From: an uncultured Subdoligranulum sp.
Lineage (GTDB): Bacteria; Bacillota; Clostridia; Oscillospirales; Ruminococcaceae
Reading direction: 5' to 3'
Length of the DNA stretch: 64,000 nt
Assembly: GCA_900545545.1 (NCBI GenBank)
Contig: UQZO01000005.1
Span: 83,926 to 147,925 of the forward strand
The position numbers were made by a program, and so were the translations under genes. Shown here one piece after another: positions 26,774 through 34,424 of this stretch. Every line of letters begins with the position of its first letter. Position 1 is the stretch's first letter. Under the pieces are notes generated by a model. The model saw only the letters and a list, made by a program, of their open reading frames with translations. It ran no database searches and had not been told where the DNA came from.

Positions 26774-27285
26774 TCAGTTCATGCCGGTGATTTCCAGCAG
26801 CGGGCGCTTGCACAGATAGTTGAAGCCCGCAATGGCACGGCCCACGCCCACCATCGAGATCAGCGTGCCCACCCCCACGCCCAGCAGCACATTGCCGAAG
26901 CAGAGGCCGATGATCAGCGAGAGGCTGACACAGCCCAGGTCAAAGCAGTTTTTGCAGAAGCCCAGCTCCTTGCCGGTAATGCGGGCGATGGTGCCCACGA
27001 TGCCGTCGCCGGGGTTGGGGATGAGCTGCATGGCCACCGTCATGGCCGCGCCGATGCCGGTAAAGATGATGGCCACCACCAGTAGCACCAGTTCCGCGGG
27101 CAGGTTGCCGCTTTTGTAGGGGATGACCCCTTCAAACAGGTTCATGAACCGGGTGAACACAATGCTCAGCGGGATTTGCAGCACATCCATCCACTGGCGG
27201 TTTTTGCCCTTGATGATAAACTGGGCCACCACAAACAGGCTGTAGACCACCAGCGGGCGATTGTTTGTTGTTTGGTTCGTTGCAT
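26774..27285 (-). pseudogene. YczE-like membrane protein gene, broken by an internal deletion
   Basis: The frame reading VVYSLFVVAQFIIKGKNRQW onward to the stop covers the last four helices of a YczE/DUF6198-type integral membrane protein, including MQLIPNPGDGIVG. The first helix and the usual GLGTSPISS signature are absent. A good ribosome site (AAGGAG, 8 nt) points to an ATG at 27285, but the frame it opens (MQRTKQQTIARWW) is out of phase with the rest. A deletion of the early gene with a frameshift explains both. The long open frame runs on upstream to 27310 without a sensible start. Function of the family is poorly known. Confidence 0.65.
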
Positions 27286-27286
27286 G

Positions 27287-27330
27287 TTTGCCACTCCTTA
27301 TCCTATACAAGGATATACCCGAGTGGCAAA
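27287..27330 (-). promoter_or_regulatory. Double palindrome over the ribosome site of the YczE-like gene
   Basis: Perfect 10-bp arms TTTGCCACTC / GAGTGGCAAA enclose a second dyad TATCCT-N5-AGGATA (27299-27315). In the mRNA the outer stem would overlap the AAGGAG ribosome site; as DNA it could be an operator. Confidence 0.55.
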
Positions 27331-27334
27331 AATA

Positions 27335-28861
27335 TCAAATTTTTGAGGTTTCCGGCAAAGCTGTTTCGACCACTGCAAAAGGCTCCCCTGCCCGGATGGC
27401 TCGCACCGTTTCCCCGGTGAACGGCAACCGGTCCTGCAGCGCACAGGCCATCACCGCCCGGGGCGATACCAGCGTGCTGTCCGCCTTGACCTCAAAATGC
27501 AGATGCGGGCCGGTGGAATACCCCGTACTGCCCACATACCCGATGAGGTCCCCGGCTTTTACCGCCTGCCCCGGTTCCACCGTATAACTTTCCAGTTGCG
27601 AATACAGGGTGGTCCAGTGACAGCCGTCGGGCCCCGCCCCGTGGTCCAGCTGCACAAAGTTGCCCCAGGAGTAATGGTAGGTTGCCTGCGTCACGGTACC
27701 GTCTGCCGCTGCATAGACCGGGGTCCCCGTCTCCGCCGCCAGGTCATCCCCCCGATGGCCGTGATCACCGCAGAATGAGCTGAAACGGGTGTACTCCACC
27801 GGGCAGCGCAGCCGGGGGCTGTTTGCGGGGTCATCCAGATCGGGCAGGCCCAGCACATCCACGGCCGGGGCGGTGGTTTCGGGTGCCGGCAGGGCCACCG
27901 GTTCCGTGGCGGCCTCAGTTATCGCAGGAGCGGCGGCTATCCGGGGTTTGACCATGCAGGCGGCGGTGCAAAGGCCCACCACCGCCGCACAAACCAGCAG
28001 TGCCCCGGCGCCGATCTTGCGATAGTGCAAAAGGTGCACGATGCGGCTTTTGACGCTGCCCTGCCCGAAGGCCAGGGACCCCGGCGCCACGCGGCTTTGC
28101 AGGGCGTAATGCAGAATGCTCTCGCAGTAAGCGTTGCGGGCGGCGGCATCACAGCCCCGCACGGCGGCCTCATCGCAGGCAGCCTCCATGGCCTGTTCCA
28201 GCTGGCGGAAGGCCAGCCAGGCCAGCGGGTTGAACCAGTGCAGGCAGACCACCGCATAAAACAGCGGTTTCACCTGGGGGTCATGGCGGCGCAAGTGGGT
28301 CTGCTCATGGAGCAGCACCGCATGGCGGGTTTCTCCATCCAGCCCTTCGGGCAGATAGATGCGCGGGCGCAGAATGCCCAGCGTAAAGGGCGCGGGCACA
28401 CAGGCGCCGCTGTAGCAGCCGTCCGCGGTTTTGCAGGCGGTTGCCACGGTGCGGGCCAGGCGGCGGTAGCCCCACAGGGCCCGCACCGCCAGTACCAGCA
28501 CCCCCACCGCCCATACGGCGGCCAGCAGGTGCCACACCGTAAGCCGGGTGTACCAGGGGGCCGCCTGGGCCACTGTCACCGCAGGCGCCGGGGCAGCAGC
28601 TGGCGCAACCGGCGCCGCGCTTTGGGTGATGGTCTGGACCCGGTCGGCAGCCCGGGCCAGCTGCTGATTCTGCGGGCGGGGCAAGGTAAGAGGGATGCCG
28701 CCGGGCCAGACAAACCGCAGCCCTACCGCCAGCCACAGCCAGCAGAGCAGCCGGCTGGGGGCATGTACCCGGCGCAGCAGGGCACTGACAGCCCATGCAG
28801 CCAGGACCGCGGCCCCGCCCCACAGGCTGAGCAGCAGCCCCCGCAGCACCCAGGTGCCCAT
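27335..28861 (-). CDS. BlaR1-type M56 membrane peptidase fused to a degenerate M23 domain
   Basis: A 508-residue membrane protein. The N-terminal part has paired helices, as in BlaR1/MecR1, and the zinc motif HEQTH (185-189) of family M56, the cytosolic-side protease that cleaves BlaI-type repressors. After another helix (GALLVCAAVVGLCTAACM) an extracellular linker leads to an M23/LytM-like domain with GHRGDD and GPHLHFEV. There YAHL, the usual His motif, reads YSQL, so the hydrolase is probably impaired. The penicillin-sensor domain of BlaR1 is absent. It is the last gene of a blaI-like, M56-M23, M56-M23 operon and shares a 287-bp identical tract with its neighbour. The ATG follows AAAGGAGGG. 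Confidence 0.88.
   Translation of the reverse strand: MGTWVLRGLLLSLWGGAAVLAAWAVSALLRRVHAPSRLLCWLWLAVGLRFVWPGGIPLTLPRPQNQQLARAADRVQTITQSAAPVAPAAAPAPAVTVAQAAPWYTRLTVWHLLAAVWAVGVLVLAVRALWGYRRLARTVATACKTADGCYSGACVPAPFTLGILRPRIYLPEGLDGETRHAVLLHEQTHLRRHDPQVKPLFYAVVCLHWFNPLAWLAFRQLEQAMEAACDEAAVRGCDAAARNAYCESILHYALQSRVAPGSLAFGQGSVKSRIVHLLHYRKIGAGALLVCAAVVGLCTAACMVKPRIAAAPAITEAATEPVALPAPETTAPAVDVLGLPDLDDPANSPRLRCPVEYTRFSSFCGDHGHRGDDLAAETGTPVYAAADGTVTQATYHYSWGNFVQLDHGAGPDGCHWTTLYSQLESYTVEPGQAVKAGDLIGYVGSTGYSTGPHLHFEVKADSTLVSPRAVMACALQDRLPFTGETVRAIRAGEPFAVVETALPETSKI
28230..28516 (-). repeat. 287-bp identical tract, copy 1 (in 3' M56-M23 gene)
   Basis: Identical base for base to 30186-30472, while flanking coding sequence differs. 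It covers the M56 HEQTH region and a helix. Confidence 0.93.
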
Positions 28862-28891
28862 GGCAAATCCCTCCTTTGCGAAAAGTGTGGT

Positions 28892-30820
28892 TCAATTTCC
28901 GTTGTTCAGGTATTCATCCAGCTGGTCGGCGGCGGCGTCCAGCTGCTGGCGGGCAGCCTCGGCCTGGGCGGCCAGCGCCGCGTCGTCGGAAGCCTGCGCC
29001 GCGTCGATCTGCTGCTGGAGTTCGGACTGCCGGGTTATCATTGCGTCTTTCTGGGCCTGGATCTCGGTCTCCACCAGCGCCAGCGTATCCTCCACCATCT
29101 GGATCTGCTCTTCGGTAACCTGAATATTGTCTTCCATATTGTCCCGCAGCTGCTGCCGTTCCTCCTCCGTTCCGGGGAACTGTTGGCCCATCTCGTCGAG
29201 GGATGTCTGCAACTGATCCCGCTGTTCCTTCAGCCGGTCCAGCTGGTCCTGCAGGGATGCCCGCGTTGCGGTCAAAGTCTGGCTTTCCAGCGGCAGGATG
29301 TCCTCGGAAGAACTCTGGTTTTCCGCTGCCTGGGCCAGCAGCTCCTGGGCCATTTCGGCGGTGAGGGGCTGGGTGTCTTCCTCCCGATAGGCGGTTAGAT
29401 AGCAGGGTTGCGTCACGCCGCCGTTGAGGAATACTTCAAAGTGCAGATGATTGCCGGTAGCAGTACCAGTGCTGCCTACATGGCCGATGAGTTCCCCGGC
29501 TTTCACCACCTGACCATTGGCTATCGCGTAATCATCCATATGGGCATAGAGGGTGGACCACCGGTTGCCGTCCAGCCCGGTGCCGTGGTCCAATATGACG
29601 CAATACCCATAACTGTAATGGAAATCCGCATAGGTCACCACACCGTCCTGGGCTGCATAAACCGGCGTGCCTTTCTCTGCACTCAAATCATCGCCCCGGT
29701 GACCGCCGCCCATGTACCGGCTGATATAAGTATACTCCACCGGGCAGAGGAACCGCGGGCTGTTTTCGGGGTCATCCAAGTTGGGCAGGCCCGCCGTGTT
29801 GGCTGTGAAGGTCACGGCGTTTTCCGGCGTGGCGGTGGGTTGGGGCGCGGGTTCGGCCTGGGTGGTTTCGGCGGTCTCGGGGGTGGCTTCCTCCACCTGG
29901 GGCTGCATCATGCAGGCAGTGACGCTAAGCCCCACTGCCGCCGCGCAGACTACCAGTGCCCCGGCGCCGATCTTGCGGTAGTGCAAAAGATGTACGATGC
30001 GGGTCTTGACGCTGCCCTGCCCGAAAGCCAGGGACCCCGGCGCCATCCGCCCCTGCAAGGCGTATTGCAGAATACTCTCGCAATAGGCGTTGCGGGCAGC
30101 GGCATCACAGTTCCGCACAGCGGCCTCATCGCAGGCGGATTCCATCTCCCGCTCCAGCTGGCGGAAGGCCAGCCAGGCCAGCGGATTGAACCAGTGCAGG
30201 CAGACCACCGCATAAAACAGCGGTTTCACCTGGGGGTCATGGCGGCGCAAGTGGGTCTGCTCATGGAGCAGCACCGCATGGCGGGTTTCTCCATCCAGCC
30301 CTTCGGGCAGATAGATGCGCGGGCGCAGAATGCCCAGCGTAAAGGGCGCGGGCACACAGGCGCCGCTGTAGCAGCCGTCCGCGGTTTTGCAGGCGGTTGC
30401 CACGGTGCGGGCCAGGCGGCGGTAGCCCCACAGGGCCCGCACCGCCAGTACCAGCACCCCCACCGCCCATACAGCGGCCAGAAGATGCCACACCGTAAGC
30501 TGGGTGTACCAGGGGGCAGCCGCCTGGGCCGCCGTCACCGCTGGCGCCTGCACGGCAGGCAGCGGCGCGGGCGCGGGGCCTTCGGCCAATGCCTGGACCG
30601 TATCGGCAGCCTGGGCCAGCTGCTGATTTTGCGGGCGCGGCAGGGTGAGCGGAATGCCCCAGGGCACCGCAAAGCGCAGCCCTACCGCCAGCCACAGCCA
30701 GCAGAGCAGCCGGCTGGGGGTGTGGGCGCGCCGCAGCACCGCACTGACGGCCAACGCCCCCAATGCCGCCGCACCGCCCCACAGGCTGAGCAGCAAAAAG
30801 TGGAGTACAACGTCACGCAT
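28892..30820 (-). CDS. BlaR1-type M56 membrane peptidase fused to M23 domain and coiled coil
   Basis: A 642-residue paralogue of the next gene. It has N-terminal membrane helices, the M56 zinc motif HEQTH (about 186-190), a further helix (GALVVCAAAVGLSVTACM) and an outside linker. The M23 domain keeps all expected residues: GHRGDD, YAHM and GNHLHFEV. A long charged coiled coil (about residues 515-640, KEQRDQLQTSLDEMGQQ and similar) ends the protein; its paralogue lacks this. It starts 3 bp after the repressor stop, with AGGAGGT inside the repressor gene. M23 may bind or cut peptidoglycan and pass a wall signal to the inner protease; that is inference. Confidence 0.88.
   Translation of the reverse strand: MRDVVLHFLLLSLWGGAAALGALAVSAVLRRAHTPSRLLCWLWLAVGLRFAVPWGIPLTLPRPQNQQLAQAADTVQALAEGPAPAPLPAVQAPAVTAAQAAAPWYTQLTVWHLLAAVWAVGVLVLAVRALWGYRRLARTVATACKTADGCYSGACVPAPFTLGILRPRIYLPEGLDGETRHAVLLHEQTHLRRHDPQVKPLFYAVVCLHWFNPLAWLAFRQLEREMESACDEAAVRNCDAAARNAYCESILQYALQGRMAPGSLAFGQGSVKTRIVHLLHYRKIGAGALVVCAAAVGLSVTACMMQPQVEEATPETAETTQAEPAPQPTATPENAVTFTANTAGLPNLDDPENSPRFLCPVEYTYISRYMGGGHRGDDLSAEKGTPVYAAQDGVVTYADFHYSYGYCVILDHGTGLDGNRWSTLYAHMDDYAIANGQVVKAGELIGHVGSTGTATGNHLHFEVFLNGGVTQPCYLTAYREEDTQPLTAEMAQELLAQAAENQSSSEDILPLESQTLTATRASLQDQLDRLKEQRDQLQTSLDEMGQQFPGTEEERQQLRDNMEDNIQVTEEQIQMVEDTLALVETEIQAQKDAMITRQSELQQQIDAAQASDDAALAAQAEAARQQLDAAADQLDEYLNNGN
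30186..30472 (-). repeat. 287-bp identical tract, copy 2 (in 5' M56-M23 gene)
   Basis: Identical to 28230-28516; mismatches resume at 30185 and 30473. A recent gene-conversion event is the likely cause. Confidence 0.93.
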
Positions 30821-30823
30821 GGA

Positions 30824-31201
30824 TCACACCTCCTGATCGTGGGCGGCATCCAGCAAGGCGCGGATCTCGGCAGCTTCGGCTTCGCTGATGGGCTTGGCGC
30901 TCAAAAACGCCGCCACAAACCGGGGCAGGCTGCCGCCAAAGGTTTTGTCCACCACGGCGGCACTCTCGGCACACTGGACGGCCTGCTTGGCCACCAGGCT
31001 GGTGACGGTGCCGCCGGCATTTTGCAGCACACCGCGCTCGCAAAGCTTTTTCAGCACCGTGTAGGTGGTGCTCTTTTTCCAGCCCAGGGCGTCGGCGGCC
31101 AGCGCTACCAGCTGCCCGCTGGGCAGCGGCTCGTGGTCCCACACCAGGCAGGCAAAGCGATATTCACCTTCGGCCAGGCGCAGCGGTTCCTGTACAGACA
31201 T
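30824..31201 (-). CDS. BlaI/MecI family repressor
   Basis: A 125-residue winged-helix repressor with the family pattern (LAEGEYRFACLVW, then GWKKSTTYTVLKKLCERGVL as the recognition region, then a C-terminal dimerisation part). It should block its own operon until cleaved by an M56 partner, two of which follow directly. Upstream are three half-sites of an ATAGACT-type operator over a good promoter. The ATG follows AAAGGAGGG. No beta-lactamase gene is present, so the response is probably to wall stress. Confidence 0.93.
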   Translation of the reverse strand: MSVQEPLRLAEGEYRFACLVWDHEPLPSGQLVALAADALGWKKSTTYTVLKKLCERGVLQNAGGTVTSLVAKQAVQCAESAAVVDKTFGGSLPRFVAAFLSAKPISEAEAAEIRALLDAAHDQEV

Positions 31202-31228
31202 CGGGAACCCTCCTTTCGGTCGATTACT

Positions 31229-31276
31229 ATAGACTTTTTACAGTTTTAGTCTATCACAATAGACCAATTCTGTCAA
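31229..31276 (-). promoter_or_regulatory. Promoter and three-half-site operator of the BlaI-M56 operon
   Basis: On the minus strand TTGACA (31271-31276), a 17-bp spacer and TAGACT (31248-31253). Half-sites ATAGACT (31229-31235), AGTCTAT (31248-31254) and ATAGACC (31259-31265) form one dyad GTCTAT-CACA-ATAGAC over the spacer and a wider one across the start region. Confidence 0.75.
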
Positions 31277-31307
31277 GAAAAAGCAGGGGCCTTTTTGGTC
31301 CCTGCTT
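31277..31307 (-). terminator. Terminator of the MFS gene
   Basis: AAGCAGGGGCC / GGTCCCTGCTT with one G-T pair; on the minus strand TTTTTC follows. Confidence 0.8.
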
Positions 31308-31313
31308 CGTGGA

Positions 31314-32459
31314 TTATACAAGGTTGGTGCGCCGCCGCCAGTATCCCAGCAGCGCCAGTGCCGCCAGCCCCGCTGCCGCGCCAAAAACAAAAGCCAGCCG
31401 CAGGTCCCACTGGGCCAGGGCACCAAAGGCCAGGTTGCCGATGATGGCCATGCCGTCGATGATCATGGCGTGGATGCTCAGGGCGGTGGCGCGGTTTTGG
31501 GTCCGCACCTGCCGGTTTTGCAGCTGCGCCTGGAACGGCTGGAACAGGCTGTTGGACAGCTGCAGCAGCCAGATACTCCCCACCGAGAGCAGCGCCCGGT
31601 CGGTGAAGGCCAGCACGGCACAGGCCAGCGCAGGCACCAGGCAGAAGAGCCGGGCGGCGCGTTTTGCGCCGGTGCGGCGGGTGACGGCCGCCGACCAGAC
31701 CCCGCAGAGCCCCAGCAGGGTGGCGGCGATATAGACGGCACCGATGGCGGTACTGTCCATGCCGCAGCGCTCATACTGCAATTGATTGAGAAAGACCGTG
31801 ACGGTCTGGTGGACCTCGGTGAGCAGCCCCACGGCCAGAAGAAAGACCAGCAGGCCCGGCGTGGTCAGGGTGGAGCGCAGGGTAGCGGCAAAGGATTCCC
31901 GTTCTTTGGCCTGGGCCGGCGCCGGGTGCACTTCGGTGAGGCCCAGGCTCAGCAGCGCCGCCGCCCCGTAGCTGAAGACGGTGAGCAGGGCTGCCAGGCG
32001 GTAGTTTTCCCCCACAAAGAGGGTGTACACCGCCGAGGCCGTCAGCAGCCCCGCCATGCCCAGACTTTCGTAGACGCCAAAGACATGCTGGCTGTTTTCC
32101 GGCCCGGCACAGAGGTAGAGAATGCTGGTATCCACGCCGGACAGCCCGGCGATGACCACGCTGAGCAGCACCCGCTCGACGAGAAAACCGCCGAAGCCCG
32201 TCGCCTGCCAGAAAACGATCTTGGACAAAAAGTACAGCCAGCAGCAGACCACCATGGTGCGCTTGTAGCCGATGCGGTCGGCCACCACGCCCCAGGGCAC
32301 CTCCAGCGCGATGCACAGCGCGTAGGAGATGCTTTCGATCAGGGTGATCTGAAAGATGGTCACCCCCTGGGCCTGGCGGTAGAGGGTGGAGATGGCACCG
32401 TAAAACACCATGCCCTGCAAAAAGGTCATGGCATAGAGCAGATAGATATTGCGTTTCAC
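31314..32459 (-). CDS. MFS transporter, probable drug exporter
   Basis: A 381-residue membrane protein with about 12 helices of the major facilitator fold. It has the loop motif in VVADRIGYKRTMV and a second-half loop VTRRTGAKRAARL. I use the GTG at 32459 with AAAGGA 9 nt upstream; the upstream extension MCFALFWKGRFF is unlike the family. It is alone in its transcript, with a 140-nt leader that holds a short peptide gene and a GC-rich hairpin, a layout found in drug-induced genes. The substrate is unknown. Confidence 0.9.
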   Translation of the reverse strand: MKRNIYLLYAMTFLQGMVFYGAISTLYRQAQGVTIFQITLIESISYALCIALEVPWGVVADRIGYKRTMVVCCWLYFLSKIVFWQATGFGGFLVERVLLSVVIAGLSGVDTSILYLCAGPENSQHVFGVYESLGMAGLLTASAVYTLFVGENYRLAALLTVFSYGAAALLSLGLTEVHPAPAQAKERESFAATLRSTLTTPGLLVFLLAVGLLTEVHQTVTVFLNQLQYERCGMDSTAIGAVYIAATLLGLCGVWSAAVTRRTGAKRAARLFCLVPALACAVLAFTDRALLSVGSIWLLQLSNSLFQPFQAQLQNRQVRTQNRATALSIHAMIIDGMAIIGNLAFGALAQWDLRLAFVFGAAAGLAALALLGYWRRRTNLV

Positions 32460-32503
32460 AAAAAATCGTCCTTTCCAAAAGAGTGCGAAACACACACGGC
32501 AAA

Positions 32504-32526
32504 CAGGCGCCGGGATGCGGCGCCTG
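32504..32526 (-). other. Leader hairpin upstream of the MFS gene
   Basis: CAGGCGCC-GGGATGC-GGCGCCTG is a perfect 8-bp hairpin between the leader peptide and the MFS start, 45 nt upstream of the GTG. Confidence 0.6.
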
Positions 32527-32547
32527 AAGGTGCGTTTTCAACCTCTT

Positions 32548-32565
32548 TTAGATAGGACGATGCAT
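32548..32565 (-). CDS. Possible leader peptide MHRPI
   Basis: A five-codon frame (Met-His-Arg-Pro-Ile, stop TAA) has AGGA about 10 nt upstream, inside the transcribed leader of the MFS gene. Short peptides at this place often stall ribosomes in response to drugs. Weak evidence, since so short a frame can occur by chance. Confidence 0.3.
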   Translation of the reverse strand: MHRPI

Positions 32566-32603
32566 TGCAGTTTTTCCTGCCTTATTCATAAAAGGATACA
32601 GTC

Positions 32604-32632
32604 AGTATACCACGGCAGCGGGGCGGCGTCAA
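32604..32632 (-). promoter_or_regulatory. Promoter of the MFS gene
   Basis: On the minus strand TTGACG (32627-32632), a 17-bp spacer and TATACT (32604-32609). The -35 lies inside the 3' end of the arsC-like gene. Confidence 0.7.
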
Positions 32633-33036
32633 TCGTCGGTGCGCAGTTCCTCCCGCAGAAGGCGGACCCGGCGCTGGATCTCGTCGATGACGGCGTGGAA
32701 GGCGGCATCCTCCTGCCCCGTGGGGTCGGGCAGGCCCCAGTCCTCCCGCCGGGTACAGGGCAGCATGGGGCACTGCACGTTGCAGCCCATGGTGATGACC
32801 ACATCCACCGGCGGCAGCTCGCTCAGAAGCTTGCTGCGCTGGGTGGCTGCCATGTCCACACCGTACCGGGCTTTCACCAGCCGCACGGCGTCGGGGTTGA
32901 TGGCGGGCTTGGTCTCGGTACCGGCAGAGTAGCTCTCAAAGGTATCGGCGGCCAGCAGACGGCCCAGGGCTTCAGCGATCTGGCTGCGGCAGGAATTGTG
33001 CACGCAGATAAAGGCTACTTTCGGTTTGGTACTCAT
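32629..33036 (-). CDS. arsC: Arsenate reductase, low-molecular-weight phosphatase (thioredoxin-coupled) type
   Basis: A 135-residue cytosolic enzyme with the phosphatase-type loop CVHNSCR (Cys11 to Arg17), which also binds arsenate. The later DPTGQEDAAFHAVIDEIQRRV helix is typical of ArsC of the Staphylococcus pI258 class. It reduces arsenate to arsenite with thioredoxin. It overlaps the upstream small thioredoxin gene by ATGA and is the last gene of an arsR-led operon. A phosphatase role alone is less likely given these neighbours. Confidence 0.88.
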   Translation of the reverse strand: MSTKPKVAFICVHNSCRSQIAEALGRLLAADTFESYSAGTETKPAINPDAVRLVKARYGVDMAATQRSKLLSELPPVDVVITMGCNVQCPMLPCTRREDWGLPDPTGQEDAAFHAVIDEIQRRVRLLREELRTDD

Positions 33037-33329
33037 GCCTGTTCCCGCGCTTTCACAATCAGGTCCTTGGCTTCCTCCTTGGTGAGCACCCGGCCGCTGG
33101 CCACCACTTTGCCGTCCACCATCAGGGCGGGGGTGTGCATCACGCCGCAGGCCGCAATCTCGCCAAAATCGGTGATATGGCCCACTTCCTGGGGCAGGCC
33201 CAGTTCCGCCAGCGCCGCTTTGGCCGCGGCTTCCAGCGCGCGGCAGTTGGCACAGCCGCCGCCCAGTACCTTGACGGCCTCGTTGCCGGTTTCTTTTTGG
33301 ACGGATTCCTTTTTGCCAAACAGTTTCAT
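33033..33329 (-). CDS. Small thioredoxin-fold redox protein (Thioredoxin_3)
   Basis: A 98-residue protein with the glutaredoxin-like active site GGGCANC (Cys26, Cys29) and the cis-Pro motif VMHTPALMVDGKVV. The family (TM0996/MTH895 type) often sits beside DUF318/ArsP permeases. It probably passes electrons to or from the permease or ArsC. It lies 17 bp after the permease gene and overlaps arsC by four bases. Confidence 0.9.
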   Translation of the reverse strand: MKLFGKKESVQKETGNEAVKVLGGGCANCRALEAAAKAALAELGLPQEVGHITDFGEIAACGVMHTPALMVDGKVVASGRVLTKEEAKDLIVKAREQA

Positions 33330-33346
33330 AGTACGTTCCTCCTGTT

Positions 33347-34348
33347 TCAGATCAAAACAAATTGTAAAAGGTTGAAAAGGTAGCCTACAAGGATGATCCC
33401 CACCACGCAGATGCCCACAAAGAGCGCCAGCAGTTTGGGTTTGACCACCTTACGCAACAGAATCAGCGACGGCAGCGACAGGGTGGTGACTGCCATCATA
33501 AAGGAAAGCACGGTGCCCAGCTGGGCGCCCTTGGCCAGCAGTGCTTCGGCCACCGGGATGGTGCCGAAAATATCGGCGTACATCGGCACACCCACCACCA
33601 CCGCGGCCAGCACGCCGAAGGGGTTGCCGGAACCCAGCACTGTTTCCACCCAGGTCTGGGGAATCCAGTTGTGGATGACGGCGCCTACACCCACGCCCAC
33701 CAGCAGGTAGGGCAGCACCTTGCGGTAGGTGGAAAGGGCCTGCCCCTTGGCATATTGCAGCCGGTCGGCGGTGGTAAGGGTGGGTGCATCCAGGTCTACC
33801 CCGCTGCCCGCATGGGCCAGGGGTTCCAGATAGGATTCCATGTGCAGCGATTCAATCAGGGTGCCGCCGGCCACCGCCACCACCAGCCCCAGCACCACAT
33901 AGGCCGCTGCCACCTTGATGCCAAAGATGCCGGTGAGCAGCACCAGGCTGCCCAGATCCACCATGGGGGAGGAGATCAGGAAAGAAAAGGTGACGCCCAG
34001 GGGCAGCCCCGCCCCCGTAAAGCCGATGAAGATGGGGATGGAGGAGCAGGAGCAGAAGGGCGTGACGGTGCCCAGCAGCGCGGCCACCGTGTTGGCGGCA
34101 AGGCCATGGAACCGGCCCATGATGCGGCGGCTGCGCTCCGGCGGGAAATAACTTTGAATCCAGGAGATGCCGAAGATCAGCACCAGCAGCAGCACACTGA
34201 TTTTGATGGTATCGTAGAAGAAAAACTGCACACTGCCGCCGAGGCGACCGGCGGTATCCAGCCCCAGCGCCGTGAACAGCTTGCCCACCAGCGTGTTGAG
34301 CCACTGCATTCCCAGCACCTGATTTTGGAAAAACAGCCAGAGATTCAT
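33347..34348 (-). CDS. arsP: ArsP/DUF318 family permease
   Basis: A 333-residue membrane protein with about eight helices and the signature TPFCSCSSIP (Cys99, Cys101), followed by GAGLPLGVTFSFLISSPMVD. In Campylobacter ArsP exports methylated trivalent arsenicals; other members are uncharacterised. It is the first gene after arsR. An ArsR-type operator lies in the 76-bp gap, so it may have an extra promoter. The metal or metalloid is inferred from the neighbours. Confidence 0.9.
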   Translation of the reverse strand: MNLWLFFQNQVLGMQWLNTLVGKLFTALGLDTAGRLGGSVQFFFYDTIKISVLLLVLIFGISWIQSYFPPERSRRIMGRFHGLAANTVAALLGTVTPFCSCSSIPIFIGFTGAGLPLGVTFSFLISSPMVDLGSLVLLTGIFGIKVAAAYVVLGLVVAVAGGTLIESLHMESYLEPLAHAGSGVDLDAPTLTTADRLQYAKGQALSTYRKVLPYLLVGVGVGAVIHNWIPQTWVETVLGSGNPFGVLAAVVVGVPMYADIFGTIPVAEALLAKGAQLGTVLSFMMAVTTLSLPSLILLRKVVKPKLLALFVGICVVGIILVGYLFNLLQFVLI

Positions 34349-34370
34349 TGGGAAGCCCCCTTTTTGTCAT

Positions 34371-34386
34371 ATCAAGATTTTTTGAT
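34371..34386 (-). promoter_or_regulatory. Second ArsR-type operator, before the permease gene
   Basis: ATCAA-GATTTT-TTGAT, the same half-sites and 6-bp spacer as in the arsR promoter, lies 23 bp before the permease start. Confidence 0.75.
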
Positions 34387-34424
34387 GTTTGTGCCGGTAA
34401 AAAACGCCGCACCGGGCGGCATTT

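Noticed and set aside
27335..31201. A beta-lactam resistance operon
   Set aside because: The repressor and M56 parts resemble BlaI/BlaR1, but no beta-lactamase or penicillin-sensor domain is present.
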